The translations under genes were made by a program, and so were the position numbers. The notes under the pieces are model-generated. The model saw only the letters and a list, made by a program, of their open reading frames with translations. It was not told the origin of the DNA and searched no databases. A DNA stretch of 48,520 nucleotides, from assembly GCA_027449105.1 (NCBI GenBank), contig DAIDMG010000005.1:1-48520 (forward strand). The letters are read 5' to 3'. Positions 31,244 to 41,288 of this stretch are shown one piece after another. The DNA is from Acidiphilium sp. (GTDB taxonomy: Bacteria > Pseudomonadota > Alphaproteobacteria > Acetobacterales > Acetobacteraceae). Every line of letters starts with the position of its first letter. The stretch's first letter is position 1.

Positions 31244-32085
31244 GCGAGGCGCGGCAGCGCGGAAAGAATCGCGGATGCGACGTCAGTGGCCCGCAGCTTT
31301 ACGCGCATCGCCAGAGGATCATTGTGGTTCAATCGAGCCTGTAATCGTCGAGCGAGAGCAGTAATGACTGCAGTTTCAATCCGCAGCCGCCGGTTGTCCA
31401 CCAACTTGGGTAGGTCAGCTGCGATAGCATTCAGCTTGTTGTTCTCCCTCAAGATCATCGCGAAAGCCCGACGGAGCCCGGGCGATGTTCGTGCAGCAGC
31501 CACTTCTTCGGTCGAGGATTTGGCCTCGCGGAGCCAATCCTGCGGGAGATAGCAGCGATCGAGCGTGCGAAGATCATTGGCGCAGTCCTGCAAATGGTTG
31601 AGCACCTGCAATGAGGCGCATAACGCATCGGACGCGCGCCAAGTTACATGCTTTTCACCGTGCAGTTCCAGCACATAGCGTCCGACGGGAGCCGCGGAAT
31701 AGCGACAATACTCCATTAACTCCGTCCAGCTCGCATAGCGTTTCTTCGTTGCATCCTGTCGAAAGGCGACGAGTAGTTCCCGGGCATGCGTTGCTGTAAC
31801 GTTGGTGGCCACCAGACTTGTGCGCAGTGCGGTCGCTGTTGGCGACCCGGATTCTCGCGCCCCGGTTAGTACCGCCTCCATGATGTCAAGGCGCTGGATC
31901 TTTTCCTCGGGTGGCAATTGAGGGTGGTCGGCAATGTCATCGGCATTTCTTGCAAATGCGTAAAAGGCATGTACGTGCCGGCGCAGATCCCGCCGGATCA
32001 GGATCGAACCAACCGGGAAGTTTTCGTTGGCACGGTCTTTTCCGGACCAGGCTTCGGCATTTTCTCCAGCAAAGGCTCCGCTCAC
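31240..32085 (-). CDS. hpnC: Hydroxysqualene synthase
   Basis: HpnC turns presqualene diphosphate into hydroxysqualene. The first aspartate motif is FARNADDIADHPQ; the second, LQDCANDLRTLDRCYLP, is a divergent DxxxD typical of HpnC compared with HpnD. Length 281. A GTG start overlaps the hpnB stop (GTGA), so the three squalene genes are translationally coupled. Confidence 0.94.
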   Translation of the reverse strand: MSGAFAGENAEAWSGKDRANENFPVGSILIRRDLRRHVHAFYAFARNADDIADHPQLPPEEKIQRLDIMEAVLTGARESGSPTATALRTSLVATNVTATHARELLVAFRQDATKKRYASWTELMEYCRYSAAPVGRYVLELHGEKHVTWRASDALCASLQVLNHLQDCANDLRTLDRCYLPQDWLREAKSSTEEVAAARTSPGLRRAFAMILRENNKLNAIAADLPKLVDNRRLRIETAVITALARRLQARLNHNDPLAMRVKLRATDVASAILSALPRLA

Positions 32086-33206
32086 GCAGCACTCCCGTAG
32101 TCACGATTTTTCCAGGCTGCACCAGCACCTTGCCAGTACCGCCACGCAGACGTGATAGTCGCCTCCATGTACACGAGGGCGATTACGGGCAACATCAGTC
32201 CCCAAGCCCACGTTAGTCCATAACGTCGCAGTGTCGGCTGGTAGGTTAAAATAGCGGTAACATAGGCAATCCAGCCGAACAGCGCGGTTTCCCATCGACC
32301 AAACAGGATGGCAGCGGTGGGCAGAAGCCAAACGAAAGCCAGACCGAGGAGCGCCAAGCCCAGGAGCAGCGGTGAGTAGCGTAGTTGCGTGAACGCGGTT
32401 CGGGCGATCATTTCCCGGATATCACTGGCGTGGGGGTATCGCCGGATGGAGCGTGCAAGGCCCGAATGCCCGAGAAAAATCGCGCCATGCCGCTTTACCC
32501 GGCGCGCGAGTGTCACATCGTCGATCAGCGCGTTGTGCATCGCCTTGAGGCCACCGATCTGCTCCAAGGCTGTTCGGCGGATGAGCACGGTGCCGCCCGC
32601 GGCAGCGGCTGTGGCGGAGAACGGATTGTTCACACGCGCGAACGGGTAGAGCATTTGGAAAAAGTACACGAATGCGGGAATCAGTGCACGCTCCGCAACG
32701 CTTTCGCAATTCAACCGGGCCATTTCGGACACCATTTGCAGCGGCTGGCCGTGGGAAGGTGTTTCCAGCCGGGCGACCAGCGCGGAGAGATGCCGCGGGT
32801 CATGGACGATATCCGCATCAGTAAAAAAGATTAGCGGACTTGTCGTTTCTGCCACGCCTTGGTCGAGGGCAAACAACTTACCAGACCACGCGGGAGGTTT
32901 ATCCGCACCGGTAATGATCGTCAGGCGCGAGTCTTCTCCGGCCGCCCTCCGAGCAATATCAGCAGTGCCATCCGTGCTTCGATCGTCGACCAGAATGACT
33001 CGGAACGGCCCCTTGTAATCCTGTCCGAGAAGTGAACCAATGGCAGCGTCAATTGTTTCTGCTTCATCACGCGCCGGCACGATTATATCGACGGCGGGGG
33101 TGTTGCCCGGGAGTGCGGGCGAGAGTTCCGGAGTGCTGCGCCAGAAATCGCCGTGCAGGGCATAAAGATAAATCCAGACCAACGCCGCGATGGCCACGAC
33201 AGTCAT
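32082..33206 (-). CDS. hpnB: Hopanoid-associated glycosyltransferase
   Basis: This is a family 2 glycosyltransferase with the GT-A core VDIIVPARDEAETIDAAI, the nucleotide-binding VDDRSTDGTADIA, the FTDADIVHD DxD-type motif and the LIDDVTLARRVK segment. A hydrophobic N-terminal segment and several C-terminal membrane helices anchor it. The ORF track extends to 33329, but ATG 33206 (MTVVAIAALVWIYLYALHGD) overlaps the hpnA stop as ATGA and is the likely start. It may modify hopanoid side chains; the acceptor is not proven. Confidence 0.92.
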   Translation of the reverse strand: MTVVAIAALVWIYLYALHGDFWRSTPELSPALPGNTPAVDIIVPARDEAETIDAAIGSLLGQDYKGPFRVILVDDRSTDGTADIARRAAGEDSRLTIITGADKPPAWSGKLFALDQGVAETTSPLIFFTDADIVHDPRHLSALVARLETPSHGQPLQMVSEMARLNCESVAERALIPAFVYFFQMLYPFARVNNPFSATAAAAGGTVLIRRTALEQIGGLKAMHNALIDDVTLARRVKRHGAIFLGHSGLARSIRRYPHASDIREMIARTAFTQLRYSPLLLGLALLGLAFVWLLPTAAILFGRWETALFGWIAYVTAILTYQPTLRRYGLTWAWGLMLPVIALVYMEATITSAWRYWQGAGAAWKNRDYGSAA

Positions 33207-34282
33207 CGCGTTGCTCCGGTCGTGGTAAGGGGATGATAGGCAATCGATGCCAGCTTGCCTCGACGGCAGAAATCCACCAATGCATCCTCGAATGCGCGGC
33301 GCGCAGGTCGCGGCTGGTACCCAAGGCATTGTTCGGCTTTTGCCGAGGTGTAGAACATTCGCCTACGAGCCATGGCCAGCATGTCACGCGTCATCAGCGG
33401 TTGCTTGCCGGAGACACGTGCCCATGCTTCCAATAGCGACGCAACAGGCATGAGTGGTGTGATCGGCAGTTTTACGCGCGGGGGCGCGCGGCCTGCCAGT
33501 TGAGCAATGAGGCGGCAAATTTCTGAAAGCATCAGGTTTTCACCGCCCAAAATATACCCCTCACCCGTTTGACCATATGCCAGCGCAAGAAGGTGGCCGC
33601 GAGCAACGTCATCGACATGCACAATGTTCATACCCGTTTCCACGTAGGCCGGCATGTGCCCTCGGGCAGCGTCAAGCACCAGCTGCCCGGTTGGAGTCGG
33701 TTTGATGTCGCCCGGCCCCACGGGTGCCGAAGGATTGACGATCACGACGTCCAGGCCTTTGGCGACCAGGTGTCGCACTGCAATTTCCGCTTCGTATTTC
33801 GACAATTTGTAGGGTCCAACGTGGTCCTGCGGGCCGTGAGGCGTCGTCTCGTCGGCGGGACTGCCATCTGTCGTGAGGCCAAGCGCTGCAACACTGCTGG
33901 TGTAGACAATGCGTGATACACCGGCATCGCCAGCAGCACGCAGGAGTGAAATAGTGCCGTCAATATTGGTCCGGCGCATGGATGCGGGGTCGGGTACCCA
34001 GAGCCGATAATCAGCGGCCACGTGGAACACATACCGGCAGCCGGCGACCGCGCGCGCAAGCGATTCGTGGTCCGTAAGGTTGGCGACGACGCGCTCGCCC
34101 GGCACCTCAGAAATATTCGACAGGTCACTGTTACGCCGGTGCATCAGCCGAAGCGGAAGACCTGCTGAAGCAAGCGTGCGGGCCACGGCCGCGCCAACGA
34201 AACCGGTGGCGCCGGTGATCAGCGTGAGACCAGTGCGATCAATAACTGCAGCAGGATCGCCAAGATGGCGCGGATCGGTCAC
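33203..34282 (-). CDS. hpnA: Hopanoid-associated sugar epimerase
   Basis: This is an extended short-chain dehydrogenase with the NAD fold TLITGATGFVGAAVAR and the YxxxK catalytic motif in GPYKLSKYEAEIA. The ORF track starts at a TTG at 34360; no ATG is available. GTG 34282 gives 359 residues and is nearer the family length, while the TTG would add 26 residues. Family knowledge places HpnA in side-chain sugar modification of hopanoids. It starts the hpnABCDE set directly behind addA. Confidence 0.9.
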   Translation of the reverse strand: MTDPRHLGDPAAVIDRTGLTLITGATGFVGAAVARTLASAGLPLRLMHRRNSDLSNISEVPGERVVANLTDHESLARAVAGCRYVFHVAADYRLWVPDPASMRRTNIDGTISLLRAAGDAGVSRIVYTSSVAALGLTTDGSPADETTPHGPQDHVGPYKLSKYEAEIAVRHLVAKGLDVVIVNPSAPVGPGDIKPTPTGQLVLDAARGHMPAYVETGMNIVHVDDVARGHLLALAYGQTGEGYILGGENLMLSEICRLIAQLAGRAPPRVKLPITPLMPVASLLEAWARVSGKQPLMTRDMLAMARRRMFYTSAKAEQCLGYQPRPARRAFEDALVDFCRRGKLASIAYHPLTTTGATR

Positions 34283-34370
34283 GGGGAGCTTTCGACGAAC
34301 TGCTTCATAAGCAACGCCATAAAGAAATTTTCCAATGCCCGCAAAGCTGCGCGGGTTCAAGCGTCTTCCT

Positions 34371-37300
34371 TCAATCTCCCTTCGCCTCCAGTTCGGTCAG
34401 GCGCATCACGCGTGCTGTTGCGGTCCAGATCAGGAAAGGGATAATCGGCCGATCGGGATAAATTGCCCGCAAAACGCGCACATACGCGCCGATTTGCGCC
34501 CGGTACGCCAGCGGTACGCCGAAGACGTCGGACGGTACGGCACGGTCAGTCTTGTAATCTGCGATCAGTATCTGGCTTTGCCCAACCACCAGGCGGTCGA
34601 TAACGCCGGCAATTTCGACGCCGTCGATGATACCGGCGACTGGCGCTTCACCGCGTGAACCGTGTGAGAACAGAGGTGCTAATTCAGGATGATTTAAGAT
34701 TGCCATGATTTCCGAGACAATCCTCTCCTGTAATGAGGTATCAATTCCGTGCCCGGGTTGACCAAGGAAAGCTCGAGCCGCTGATTCTCTGACCTCGGGC
34801 TCAAGATCAGGCAAGTGCTGGAAGAGCAAGTGAGTCAGCCGCCCTCTCACCATCGCGGCATCGTGGCGTTGCCGCCGACGCGCCGCATCGAGTGGCGAGC
34901 TGCTGGCTAAGTCGCGGGCATAACCCTCGGCAACCCGGCTTGGTACCAGCTTGTCAGGTTGTTGGGGCCGACGAGGCGGTGCTTCAGCGCACCAACCAGT
35001 GGAGGGGCCGATCCAGTCTGGAAGCGAGGGCCTGAAGCGCATCGCGTCGGTGCTCAGGCGGTCTGGCGGAGCAGTTTGGATTGCTTCCAGCCTCAGCGCG
35101 TGGCTAGCCCATGGCAGATCGATTGCTATCGGTACGGCTTTGAGCCGCGCGAAGGCGTCGGCCACGTGCCGGTACCAGCTGCCTTCCGGCAGCGGCTTTC
35201 GTGGGGCCGCACCGCAGATGATCAAGCCGTCTTCCGCGCGGGTCAGAGCGACGTATAGTAGGCGGTTGGCCTCCTCTTGCGCGAGGGTATGAGCTTCGGC
35301 AACAGCGGCTTCAACGGCCCGGCTGCGCAATTCTGCACGAGGGCAGAAAATGGGAACCGGCAATTTCGAGTGCGGTGCCCGAATCCAATGGATCGTGTCC
35401 CGTTGCGGCACTGTGCCGGTTGTGTCCGGAAGAATGACGAGGGGTGCCTGCAGGCCTTTCGCACCATGGACCGTCATGATCCGCACGGAATCACTGGAGG
35501 CTTCCGCTTCACGTTTTACCTCCGCCGCTGCAGCGCTGATTGCAGCGAGAAACCCCTGCATGCTCGGAGGGGCGTTGGTTTCGAATTCGATCGCGGTTGC
35601 GAGGAATTCGTCGATTGGCTCGGCTTGCTCCGGCCCGAGCCGGGCAAGCAACCGTGCGCGGCCACCGAGCGGTCCTAATGCCTCGGCAAAGAGTTTGTAC
35701 GGACTCACGAAGTCAACGCGGTTCCGCAAGCTGCTAAAGAACGTCTCCGCCGCGGCCCAGTCTTGCCGGAGACATGCCCGCTCCAGCAACGCCGAATGCA
35801 AACTGCCGGAACGGTCTATTGCCAGCTCCATAAGGCTTTCGTCTGATAAGCCGCCCAATGGGCTTGTGAGGAACGTGGCAAACGCAACATCATCTTCTGG
35901 GAGAATCAGAGCGTCGGCCAGCGCGATCAGGTCGGCGACGGCCCTAGCCTCCGTCAAGAAGATTCGGTCGAGTCCGGCTACGGGAACCCCGCGCTGCTTG
36001 AGTGCTCGGGTCAACGCCGGGCCGAATTCATTCCGTACCCGAACCAGAACAAGGATATCGCCGGCTTGCAATGTTCGCCCACGTGCTGGGAGCTCGTACC
36101 GACCGATCGCCTGTTCGATCCAGCTTGCAAGCGCTGTCGCGAGACGCTGCCGTGGTGAAGTGCTGATGGTGTACGCCGTCGCGGCTTCCCATGGTTCTGG
36201 GGGTGGATCATCGGCGGCGGGTGCTAGTGGCCAAAGCATCACCGCGCCGCCCTGGCCCTGACGGCTTGTGGAGTGAACGAGATGCGCTCCGGCTTCAACT
36301 ACTCCATGCCGAGCCGTGCCTGTGGCGAAAACTGAGTCGACGAGCGCGAGGATCGGCGCGACGGAACGGAACGAAGTCGCTAGGACACCGTCGTGCCAAG
36401 GTGCGTCAACTGAGCGCGCCTTTGCTGCGATGTTCATTCTCCAGGCATCGAAGCTAGCGAGGTCTGCGCCCTGAAAGCCATAAATCGACTGCTTGCGGTC
36501 GCCAACAGCGAAGATGGTACGGTTCTGGTTCCGAGCATTTAGGCCCGAGAAAAATTCCTCTCCGATGGCGTCGATTACGCCCCACTGGCTGGGAGCAATG
36601 TCCTGGACTTCATCCAGGAGAAGGTGGTCGATGCCGCCGTCAAGCTTGTAGAGAACCCATGCTGCGCCTGGATCTTTTAACACCCCGGCTGTCTTCGTGA
36701 TCAGGTCGGCATGATCGAAGTGCCCAGTCGTACGCTTTTCGGCGGCTTCTTCCACCTGCAGATCGAACAGGAGACGTAGTAAGCTAGCGGATAATTCGGC
36801 AAGCGTGCTAGCCGCGAGTTGTTCGCAGACGTTGCCGAGTCGTGTTTGTTCGGCCTCGATAACCCCGAAGAGAGCGGGTTGTGCTTCATCGAGTGCCTTG
36901 CTCAGAAACGCTGGCTTCGCGCGTGGAGCTCCGTTACCGGTCAGAAAGCCGGAACGCCATTGTGCCCATGAGGCACACCGGTCCTCCTTGCTCAGGGCAA
37001 TCCACGCGAGAAGGTTGAATGCCCGCGTCCGGGCGCGGGGAGAAGAGTCTTCGGAAATGATTTGCAGCGCTGCGGTGAGCTGTTCTGCATGCGGCGGAGT
37101 GACCGCTGCATCCCACAGCCGAGAGCCATTAACGTCGAGCACACCGAGAGCATCCCGTTGCAGTCGTGCAATCGCATCGGCGGTTTCATATTGCGTAAAC
37201 AGCCTCGCAAGCGCGCCACGCGGGTCGTCCATCAACATGTCTGTAAGTTCGGCGAACTGTTGTTCGGACTGCTGCTCGGCAAGCAAGGATAACGCGCTCT

Positions 37301-37808
37301 GATCCGGTGTTTTGAGCAAGATACGTTCGCGTACGGCGCGTCGGCGCAGCATCACTTCGGTAGGTTCAGCTATAGCAAAGTGGGGAGGAATTCCGGCTTC
37401 GAGTGGAAACCTTCGCAGCAGCGATTGGCAGAACGAATGGATGGTTGCAATCCGCATACCGCCAGGCAAATCCAGCACGAGGCCAAATAACGCTCGCGCC
37501 CGAGCGCGCTGCCCCTCATCAGGCGCGTAACCAAGTGATGCCAGTTCGACGTTAAGAGCAGCGTCGCTCACAATCGCCCATGTGCCCAGGCGATCGCGCA
37601 GGCGGATTGCCATCTCTGCGGCCGCCGCTCGCGTGAAGGTAAGGCAGAGAATGCGTTGAGGGGATACTCCTTCGAGCATCAACCGTAGCAAGCGGTCCGT
37701 CAGCAGTTTGGTCTTTCCGGAACCTGCCGAAGCGTCGACAAACGCCGAAACGGATGGATCTGCCGCTTTTCTTTGGGCGAAATTTGCTTCCTTGATGGCG
37801 TCGGTCAC
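34371..37808 (-). CDS. addA: Double-strand break repair helicase-nuclease AddA
   Basis: AddA is the UvrD-type helicase and 5'-strand nuclease of the AddAB complex that processes broken ends before RecA loading. The Walker A is ASAGSGKT (26-33). The DEVQD box is in LLDEVQDIAPSQW, QSIYGFQGAD is motif III, and TVHGAKGLQAPLVI is motif V. The C-terminal PD-(D/E)XK nuclease shows in GVIDRLVVGQSQILIADYKTD. Length 1145. The GTG start overlaps addB (GTGA). The trxA gene that often follows addA in this group is replaced by hpnA. Confidence 0.97.
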   Translation of the reverse strand: MTDAIKEANFAQRKAADPSVSAFVDASAGSGKTKLLTDRLLRLMLEGVSPQRILCLTFTRAAAAEMAIRLRDRLGTWAIVSDAALNVELASLGYAPDEGQRARARALFGLVLDLPGGMRIATIHSFCQSLLRRFPLEAGIPPHFAIAEPTEVMLRRRAVRERILLKTPDQSALSLLAEQQSEQQFAELTDMLMDDPRGALARLFTQYETADAIARLQRDALGVLDVNGSRLWDAAVTPPHAEQLTAALQIISEDSSPRARTRAFNLLAWIALSKEDRCASWAQWRSGFLTGNGAPRAKPAFLSKALDEAQPALFGVIEAEQTRLGNVCEQLAASTLAELSASLLRLLFDLQVEEAAEKRTTGHFDHADLITKTAGVLKDPGAAWVLYKLDGGIDHLLLDEVQDIAPSQWGVIDAIGEEFFSGLNARNQNRTIFAVGDRKQSIYGFQGADLASFDAWRMNIAAKARSVDAPWHDGVLATSFRSVAPILALVDSVFATGTARHGVVEAGAHLVHSTSRQGQGGAVMLWPLAPAADDPPPEPWEAATAYTISTSPRQRLATALASWIEQAIGRYELPARGRTLQAGDILVLVRVRNEFGPALTRALKQRGVPVAGLDRIFLTEARAVADLIALADALILPEDDVAFATFLTSPLGGLSDESLMELAIDRSGSLHSALLERACLRQDWAAAETFFSSLRNRVDFVSPYKLFAEALGPLGGRARLLARLGPEQAEPIDEFLATAIEFETNAPPSMQGFLAAISAAAAEVKREAEASSDSVRIMTVHGAKGLQAPLVILPDTTGTVPQRDTIHWIRAPHSKLPVPIFCPRAELRSRAVEAAVAEAHTLAQEEANRLLYVALTRAEDGLIICGAAPRKPLPEGSWYRHVADAFARLKAVPIAIDLPWASHALRLEAIQTAPPDRLSTDAMRFRPSLPDWIGPSTGWCAEAPPRRPQQPDKLVPSRVAEGYARDLASSSPLDAARRRQRHDAAMVRGRLTHLLFQHLPDLEPEVRESAARAFLGQPGHGIDTSLQERIVSEIMAILNHPELAPLFSHGSRGEAPVAGIIDGVEIAGVIDRLVVGQSQILIADYKTDRAVPSDVFGVPLAYRAQIGAYVRVLRAIYPDRPIIPFLIWTATARVMRLTELEAKGD

Positions 37809-40714
37809 ACGGTGTCATCCCATTCTGCGCGGCGTGAGACACCCGCATACGGCTGAGCATAAGGCTGGCGGCCAGGGTGTGGCATGTCAAGAAACGGAAC
37901 CTCCGGGTCCGCATAGTACGCAAGGATCGCTGGTATTTTCGTGCGCGCCTGCGTGATTGCCATTGCTAACGCTTCTGGATCGTCGTTGAACAATGTTCGG
38001 ATTTGTCCCTCGGTCGCTCCGCCAGTGAGTTTCCAGTATGCGAGCTCAACGACCGGCCCGTGGAAATCGGCGCCGAATCCACCTGCTTCCGCAATGACGG
38101 CCTCCAGCGGTAATTGTGGTGAAATACCGGTGCCGACTGCCTGATCATCGGGTGCCCAACCGGTTTTGTAGTCGATGATCGCAATGCTGCCGTCATTGCG
38201 GCGCTCGATCCGGTCGGCACGGCCGTGGATTGTGAATTGGTGGAATCGCCACTCCCCCGTGCGTTCACGTCCAACGGCTGTGAATGGTGGCCGTTCACGC
38301 TCGAGTCCTACGATCCAGTTGGCGATGCGGCGAAGCCGCACCTTCCAGAATACGTTCAGGGCCGATCGTACGTGGCTGTCCTGTAGGAGCCGTTCAAACA
38401 CGTCTGCAAGTTTCCCTGCTGCGTCCGGCGCCGCTAGCGCGCGAGGGTCGCTGGCCATTTCTGCGAGACCTTGGTGGACAATGTTTCCAAATAACGCCGC
38501 GTCGGTTTCTGCATCTAACGGTTCAAGCGGAAGGAGGTGCAGAATGCGCCGGGCATAGATTGCGTACGGATCGGCGAGAAGCGTTGCCACGTCTGAAATC
38601 GAGTACCGTAAAGGGCGTCGTATGCGGGGTGGGCGGGGCTCGGGAGGCGGACGCAGCACGCGTTCCTTCTCGTGGTCGAGTTGAGCGGCCCACGCCTCTG
38701 CGGGATGATGAGTCAATGTCTCCCCCGCGCCATTCAGCATGGTTTCGATTCGCAGCAGGAATCTCGAGACGATCGTCGGTGATCTGGCTCGCTTCTTAGG
38801 GGCAGAAAACACGACGCGAGGGCAGGTGGCGACTAGGTTGATAACATCTTGTGCCATTTCGCCAATTCGATCCATGGCATCGGGCAGTCCGGCATCGCGC
38901 CGCATTTCGCGAGACAAGAACGGCCCAGGGTCGGGTTCGGCCGGAAACACACCTTCAACCATGCTGCCGAGGACAAGTGTATCAACATATTGAAGCCGAG
39001 CTTCCATGATGCCCCAGATCGCGACACGCGGCTCGGCATCACGAGTTCGCGGTCGTCGCAGAATCGCTCCGGCCAGCAAAGCCTCCAGCAGCATTGGAAG
39101 CTCGGCTGGCGACACTTCGGGCAGAGACTCATCGAAAGCGTCCAAGATCTCGGCCAGATGTCTGGAAAGCTCTCCGCCAGCCTCTCCGCTCCATAACGGT
39201 TCGGGACCTGCGTCACTGTTGCTCGAAGCGAGCAGCTCGGCTGCGGAGATTAGTGCTTCAAGCAGTGCTAGCGGTGGAACCGCGGGGGCAGACATGATGT
39301 TTCCAAGCGCCAGGGTCCGGTCATCCAGATCGGCAATAAAGTCCGCCAGCGCACCATTTCCCGCATGTTCTGCGATGGTCTTGAGTGAAGCAAATCCCGG
39401 TTGCGGCTGGTGTTCTCGTAGAAATAGATCGAGAGCACGGGCCATGCTCCGGCATTCCGACGGCGCGCGCCCAACGGCGGCGAGCGGATGCTTTAGCAGG
39501 GAAAGGAGCGGTATGGCTGAATATTTTTCTTTGGCAGCATGAGCAACAAGACGCAGGAATGCGGCTGGAGGGCTATTGGCGAGGGGCTCACCAGCACTGT
39601 CTTCCGTGCGGATTCCGAGGCGTGACAGCTCGGCAGAGACGCGGGTGGCCAAGCTGCGATCAGGCGTGACCAGGGCCGCGGTTTCCTCCGGGGATTCGAG
39701 AGCGTCGCGAAGCAGGAGAGCGACAGCGCGTGCCTCCTCCTGTTCGTCGGCACAGGCGAGACGAAACAGATTCACCGGCCGGAATGGCAGGCCTTCCTGC
39801 CACGCGGAAAGAAAACCGGCTGGCAGAAACGCTTGGCGCAGCAACTGAACCCGACCCTCTGGAACGGCTCCCACGGAGTTTGCCCGGGGCGCAACGTCGT
39901 CGCGAGACACACCGATCGCAGCAAGAAACCGCTTCAGTCCCGCCTGCGGATGGCTTGGAGCATCAATCAACGTGTCCCATGCTGACTCAGCCAGCTCTGG
40001 GTCGTAGCCGGCGAGCACGACGGCGCCATGCTCAAGCGCTGCGATGGTGCGGGCGAGGCGGGTGAGGGCTGGTGAAGCGGCGGAGAAGCCGGCCAGCCAA
40101 ATCGGGTATGGTGGTCGCAGGGTTGCTAGCCGTGCCTCCTCGGCATCGAGTAACATGCGGTGTCGCTTTGATCCATCGACGAGGCCGCGTTCACCCAAAA
40201 TCTTTGGCCATGCGTGCGTGACGATTTCAAGGAAATCAAGGGTTCGCTGCCAATGGGCCGCGATTTCGGGAGCGACGATCTGCTGCAGGTTCGCCGCAAG
40301 ATCGATCTCGGCTTGCTCTGCTTCGTCGATCAACAAGGCCAGCTCATCCGCGAGGAGCAGGGCTTCCGCGAGACAGGGGAGAGGACGGTCATCAACTCTG
40401 GCGGCAAGGATTAGCCGAGCAAGGACTATACGTCGTGCATGGGGTTTGATTGCAGTCGGCAATTCGAGTGCGTTGGTGAGCACGAGGCCGGTTTCATCAA
40501 GGGCCCCGATGGCGATGATTCGTGGCAGCACCAACGGCTTGCCATGTGCTTGAAGAAACGCTGCTGCCGCCGCGCGCGCCGCCCGGCGAGTCGGGAGGAT
40601 CAGAATGCCATCTGCCGGATCACGGTGGTATTGTCGCGCGTGATCAAGCCATCGATGGGCCAGCGAAAGCAAGAATGGGCGGTCTACCGGCAGGGCGATA
40701 ACGCTTGGATTCAT
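37805..40714 (-). CDS. addB: Double-strand break repair protein AddB
   Basis: This is the alphaproteobacterial form of AddB, an inactivated helicase with a C-terminal nuclease. It opens with ILILPTRRAARAAAAAFLQ instead of an intact P-loop. The nuclease motif HGRADRIERRNDGSIAIIDYKTG is at about 880-900. Length 969. The four-cysteine iron-sulfur signature of Bacillus AddB is not visible. It overlaps tsaE by ATGA and addA by GTGA, so all three are made together. Confidence 0.95.
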   Translation of the reverse strand: MNPSVIALPVDRPFLLSLAHRWLDHARQYHRDPADGILILPTRRAARAAAAAFLQAHGKPLVLPRIIAIGALDETGLVLTNALELPTAIKPHARRIVLARLILAARVDDRPLPCLAEALLLADELALLIDEAEQAEIDLAANLQQIVAPEIAAHWQRTLDFLEIVTHAWPKILGERGLVDGSKRHRMLLDAEEARLATLRPPYPIWLAGFSAASPALTRLARTIAALEHGAVVLAGYDPELAESAWDTLIDAPSHPQAGLKRFLAAIGVSRDDVAPRANSVGAVPEGRVQLLRQAFLPAGFLSAWQEGLPFRPVNLFRLACADEQEEARAVALLLRDALESPEETAALVTPDRSLATRVSAELSRLGIRTEDSAGEPLANSPPAAFLRLVAHAAKEKYSAIPLLSLLKHPLAAVGRAPSECRSMARALDLFLREHQPQPGFASLKTIAEHAGNGALADFIADLDDRTLALGNIMSAPAVPPLALLEALISAAELLASSNSDAGPEPLWSGEAGGELSRHLAEILDAFDESLPEVSPAELPMLLEALLAGAILRRPRTRDAEPRVAIWGIMEARLQYVDTLVLGSMVEGVFPAEPDPGPFLSREMRRDAGLPDAMDRIGEMAQDVINLVATCPRVVFSAPKKRARSPTIVSRFLLRIETMLNGAGETLTHHPAEAWAAQLDHEKERVLRPPPEPRPPRIRRPLRYSISDVATLLADPYAIYARRILHLLPLEPLDAETDAALFGNIVHQGLAEMASDPRALAAPDAAGKLADVFERLLQDSHVRSALNVFWKVRLRRIANWIVGLERERPPFTAVGRERTGEWRFHQFTIHGRADRIERRNDGSIAIIDYKTGWAPDDQAVGTGISPQLPLEAVIAEAGGFGADFHGPVVELAYWKLTGGATEGQIRTLFNDDPEALAMAITQARTKIPAILAYYADPEVPFLDMPHPGRQPYAQPYAGVSRRAEWDDTV

Positions 40715-41163
40715 TGGGGAAGCACCTCAACCAGCCTTGCGGGTCCTTCAAGGTGGGCGCGCCGCCCCTTTTCGCCATCCCACAGAAGGCTGATTTTTAG
40801 ATAACCGTCCGGAAGGTAATCGTTCAGCCGATCAGGCCACTCGATCAGGAGAATGCCGCCCGCTGCAGCTTCGTCCAGGCCCAGCTCCAGTGCCTCCGCC
40901 GCATTCTGAACTCTCCACAGGTCAGCATGGGTAACCGGGGGCACAAGGCCGTACGTTTGGACGAGCGTGAAACTCGGACTCGGCACGATCAGCTCGGGAT
41001 CATCGGCCCTCGCGCGGATGTACGCGCGCGCAAAAGTCGACTTGCCCACGCCCAGAGGGCCTTCAAGCAATATCGTATCGCCGGCGCGTGACCGTGCGGC
41101 GACCGCACGGGCAAGAGCTTCCGTCGTACCTTCATTGGGAAGAAAAATATTGCGCGTCACCAT
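40711..41163 (-). CDS. tsaE: tRNA threonylcarbamoyladenosine biosynthesis ATPase TsaE
   Basis: TsaE is the ATPase that drives the TsaBD complex in t6A37 tRNA modification. The P-loop is EGPLGVGKSTFA, followed by SPSFTLVQTYG (switch I) and the HADLWRV and IEWPDRLNDYLP motifs. Length 150. An ATG with GGAGC upstream fixes the start. It heads a run of ATGA/GTGA-overlapping genes through addB and addA to the hopanoid block. The sugar kinase and nucleotidyltransferase genes that often sit between tsaE and addB are missing. Confidence 0.96.
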   Translation of the reverse strand: MVTRNIFLPNEGTTEALARAVAARSRAGDTILLEGPLGVGKSTFARAYIRARADDPELIVPSPSFTLVQTYGLVPPVTHADLWRVQNAAEALELGLDEAAAGGILLIEWPDRLNDYLPDGYLKISLLWDGEKGRRAHLEGPARLVEVLPQ

Positions 41164-41288
41164 AGGAAGCTCCGATTGGAAATCACTTGTTTTAAATGCG
41201 GTCCACTTACGTAGGTAATGTGCCGCAATTGTACGGAAGTCGCGAGAGGGGGCATTGACCGCGCCCCTGCTTCCGCTACCGATGGGGC
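41164..41288. promoter_or_regulatory. Divergent promoter region tsaE/ferredoxin reductase
   Basis: These 125 bases separate two divergent starts and must hold both promoters. No convincing -35/-10 pair or operator can be named by eye. Confidence 0.4.
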
